Shown here in pieces: positions 61,573 to 64,000 of a stretch of DNA of 64,000 nucleotides (position 1 is the first letter of the stretch; every line of letters begins with the position of its first letter). The stretch spans positions 24,447,117 through 24,511,116 of the forward strand of contig NC_092352.1 in assembly GCF_963676685.1 (NCBI RefSeq). The letters run 5' to 3'. Source of the DNA: Mytilus edulis (lineage: Eukaryota > Mollusca > Bivalvia > Mytilida > Mytilidae). The notes beneath the pieces were generated by a model that searched no databases, had not been told where the DNA came from, and saw only the letters and a program-made list of their open reading frames with translations. Both the position numbers and the translations under genes were made by a program.

Positions 61573-61907
61573 CTGCAACGTTTCTTGGTCTCATTCGATC
61601 TGCCATACATTTTAAGTACTGATTTGGTGTGGTTGGTGGAGTAGGTGGTCCGTTAGGATTGTTAGAACAGTCACTGGAACAGTCACCGTCACTTGCTCCA
61701 ACTGGGGACCCTCCACTCAAACATGTGTTACTTTTAAACATGATACCAGGTGGGATATTGTTGTTCTCTGCAGTACCACCATTAGCACTCTTCAAGGGCT
61801 TCCTTCTCCTTGGTTGGTATTTGTAGTCTGGGTAATCCTTTTTGTGTTGAACTCGGAGCCTTTCGGCTTCATCTACAAATGGTCGCTTTTCTTCCTCGTT
61901 CAGCAAT
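61573..61907 (-). CDS. SoxE: SoxE transcription factor, internal coding exon (second half of HMG box)
   Basis: This internal exon encodes about 111 residues of a SoxE (Sox8/9/10-type) transcription factor, a nuclear DNA-binding protein. After a TTACAG acceptor it begins with the last base of a split Arg codon and then [20 protein letters not shown], the second half of the HMG box, followed by [15 protein letters not shown] with its basic nuclear-localisation tail. Next come a Ser/Gly/Asn-rich linker and [11 protein letters not shown], a motif characteristic of SoxE proteins. The exon ends GTTGCAG before a GTAATT donor, in phase 1. The intron position inside the HMG box, directly before LLNE, is the one I know from vertebrate Sox9. 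The [17 protein letters not shown] signature favours group E over SoxB, C, D or F. The start codon, dimerisation region and first half of the HMG box are not in this window, so the CDS is partial. Confidence 0.95.
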
Positions 61908-64000
61908 CTGTAATGAAAAAGATTTTGATAAGTAAATAATTTGTTTGCACATTATAATTATTATATAATATTAAGATTAATGGGAAATCGTGTATTGTGT
62001 TCTATAAGATTAATTGTATATGAATACATTTTATTCTTATTTATGATCATAACAAAATTGCGTATGAAATAATAGGACAAGAACATTCGTCATCAAGTAC
62101 GAGCGAAGTTTTTTTTATACGTATTAAACGGTTAATAAAAAAGACGTCAGTATCCTTTATCGATATTTACAATAATATGTATAATATTCGATATCAAACA
62201 TAAATACAAGTACGAATGTAGATTTTGTACTCATGAATGTTTCCATATGTCTAAGAATTTCTGAATTTAAAGATATTAAAATTTATTCTTGAAAGTTATT
62301 ACACATTAATCATAACTGTTTTCTTTAATTGAATTTTAACTTTATGATGCATATATTTCAGTAGATGGATTTAGTTATTAAGTTTGCATAAAATGTCAGT
62401 AACTGATGTCAAATTATACATGCAATTTTGTGAAATATATATCTTGTCAAATATTTTGACATATGCATCGCCAATGTTGATAATTTATCTATATCATTTG
62501 TTTCAGATATCAGTTTCTTGACTTGACATTTTGATGTGATTTTTAGATTCGTCACTTTCGTTTTAATTTATAGTGTATTAAGCTTTACCAATATAAGTTA
62601 TAAGAATATGCTGATTTAAAAATTAAAGCAATTAAATACCATTAAGATATATATATCTACTTCAAACGCATACAAATGTAGTATCTATGTCCGGACAATC
62701 ATTGCAATGATATTAACTGTCATAAATTCGTGTCTTTTCTCTTGAAAACTCATACAGTTAAAGGTAACTTTAAAGGATAATTCACTTAAATGTTTCAACT
62801 TTAAAATATATATATACTTCGAGCTGTAAATGTAAAGGGGAAATATATCAATTTTCATTTAAGAAATTAGATCTTAAGACAAATGAATGCTCATATCGTG
62901 GGAAATGTCAAACATGAAATATGAAATTTTATGAATTGAGAGTGGTCACAGGTTCCGGTCAAGAGCCTTGACCTTTATGAAAATAATAAAAATGTACAAT
63001 AAAGTAAGAAGGTTATTTCCATCTGTCAGTTGTGGTCTGATCCCACCAAAAACTGTGAAAATCACGACATTGAAGTAGTATTTACACCGGAAATAGTCCA
63101 TTATGACCGCATCATGATAAATATGTACTAAAATTACAATTTAGGCTACTTCATGATAAGAATAACTCCCCCACAAAATCTATAGATACTTTGGCACTAA
63201 AAATACCAACAGTATCAATAATATAAGTATGGATACATAATGTCATCAAAATAATATTTCAGCATTTTTTTAGCCAACCTCCTACACATATCTTTCTTTC
63301 TTAGTATTCAGTGATCTTCGGTCCTAAGATTTTTATAATGTTCGTTTTCTGGCTAGATCATACACGGCAATCATTATAGCCACACAGTTAAATAGGAAGT
63401 TCTTTAATTGTAAAAAAAAACAACATTTAAAGGGGTGACTGCCGAAAAATGATGCCGGATTGAAATTAGAAAATATGATTTAAAACAGTTAAACTGATAA
63501 AATTACTAGATTTCAATGTATTTTCTTAATTTACATCATTTAAGGAAGTCTGCAAGATGCTATGAAATGGTTTTCTCCGTAGTAAAAAAAATAGCGGTGA
63601 GGGAATCATAAGGGCTGAAATTTAATTTGATGTACCCTTATCTGTAATTTCGGCCATTTGTTAAAAGGAGGTAGACAGTAAGTGTGAAAATGTTATATTT
63701 TATCACACTATTAGTTGTCAAGAGTATGGATCAATCACTGGCGATTATTGACTTGTTCCATAATAAATCATAAGATAAAAGACGATGTAGGCTTACGGCC
63801 AAACTGTCCACGAACATGGCAAGTTACTGGCCTGTCTACCGTATAAATAATAGCTGCACATCTTTATAAACATTGATAGATTACGAAAATATGATTGACA
63901 CCGTATTACAAGAAAATTTGTCCAAAACAAACTTAAAATTTTGATTTTTTGATAAGTAAACCGTTTGTCAATAAAGTTTGTTTAAACAATTGATTTCTTA
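61908..64000 (-). other. SoxE: Partial SoxE intron splitting the HMG box; 5' exon lies outside the window
   Basis: From the acceptor at 61908..61910 to the end of the window no sequence encoding the first half of an HMG box (the MNAFMVW region) is seen on the minus strand. The intron is therefore longer than 2.09 kb. The sequence is AT-rich; I see no interspersed repeat of the families found elsewhere in the window and no other coding signal. Introns of developmental Sox genes often hold enhancers, but nothing here can be assigned by eye. Confidence 0.7.

Noticed and set aside
61629-61826. Plus-strand 65-codon frame opposite the SoxE exon
   Set aside because: It is a shadow of the SoxE coding exon on the minus strand.

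Overview
The window is AT-rich animal nuclear DNA, almost certainly from a mytilid bivalve (mussel, Mytilus-like). It has a split gene with GT-AG introns, a very low gene density, and many short interspersed repeats of a kind I recognise from mussel genomic sequence (starts such as TATGCCCCACC, CTAGAGGCTCTCAAGAGCC and AAAGGCAACAGTAGTATACC, and a block around GACGCGCGT). The species assignment is recognition from memory and was not tested by a search.

Only one gene can be called with confidence. On the minus strand at the right end lie the last two coding exons of a SoxE (Sox8/9/10-type) transcription factor. The exon at 61573..61907 starts inside the HMG box and carries its second half plus the GPPTPPTTP motif. 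The terminal exon at 60556..61148 carries the QPIDF and ELDQYFPP transactivation block, an IKLE sumoylation-type site and the stop. The exon with the start codon and the first half of the HMG box lies beyond position 64000, so the intron there is longer than 2 kb. The other 60 kb is the 3' flank of this gene and looks like a gene desert. Two weak exon-like patches (7308..7427 and 23670..23771, minus strand) are flagged as candidates only.

Most other recognisable content is mobile DNA, much of it in three clusters (about 32.6-34.8 kb, 37-47.3 kb and 50.3-54 kb). It includes broken Penelope-like reverse-transcriptase remnants (33.2-33.8 and 52.3-52.8 kb) with terminal-repeat-like segments. A 1.8 kb non-autonomous transposon at 43121..44929 has about 275-bp inverted arms and an 8-bp target duplication, and one arm is interrupted by a second small element with its own 5-bp duplication. 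Two small families share the terminus CAGnGGCGGATCC. A 446-bp near-perfect hairpin lies at 4382..4827. Several elements have internal tandem repeats (15.9-16.5 kb and 37.2-38.5 kb). Simple tandem duplications with 22- to 170-bp units are common.

The most unusual item is a pair of inverted, 16-kb-separated copies (34310..34785 and 50334..50805) of a roughly 475-bp element. Its core is an ordered array of ten CCCATGGG palindromes spaced about 20 bp apart. The rest (about 0.3-4.3, 8-14, 17-32, 34.8-37, 47.7-50.3 and 55-60 kb) is AT-rich sequence in which I see no supported genes.
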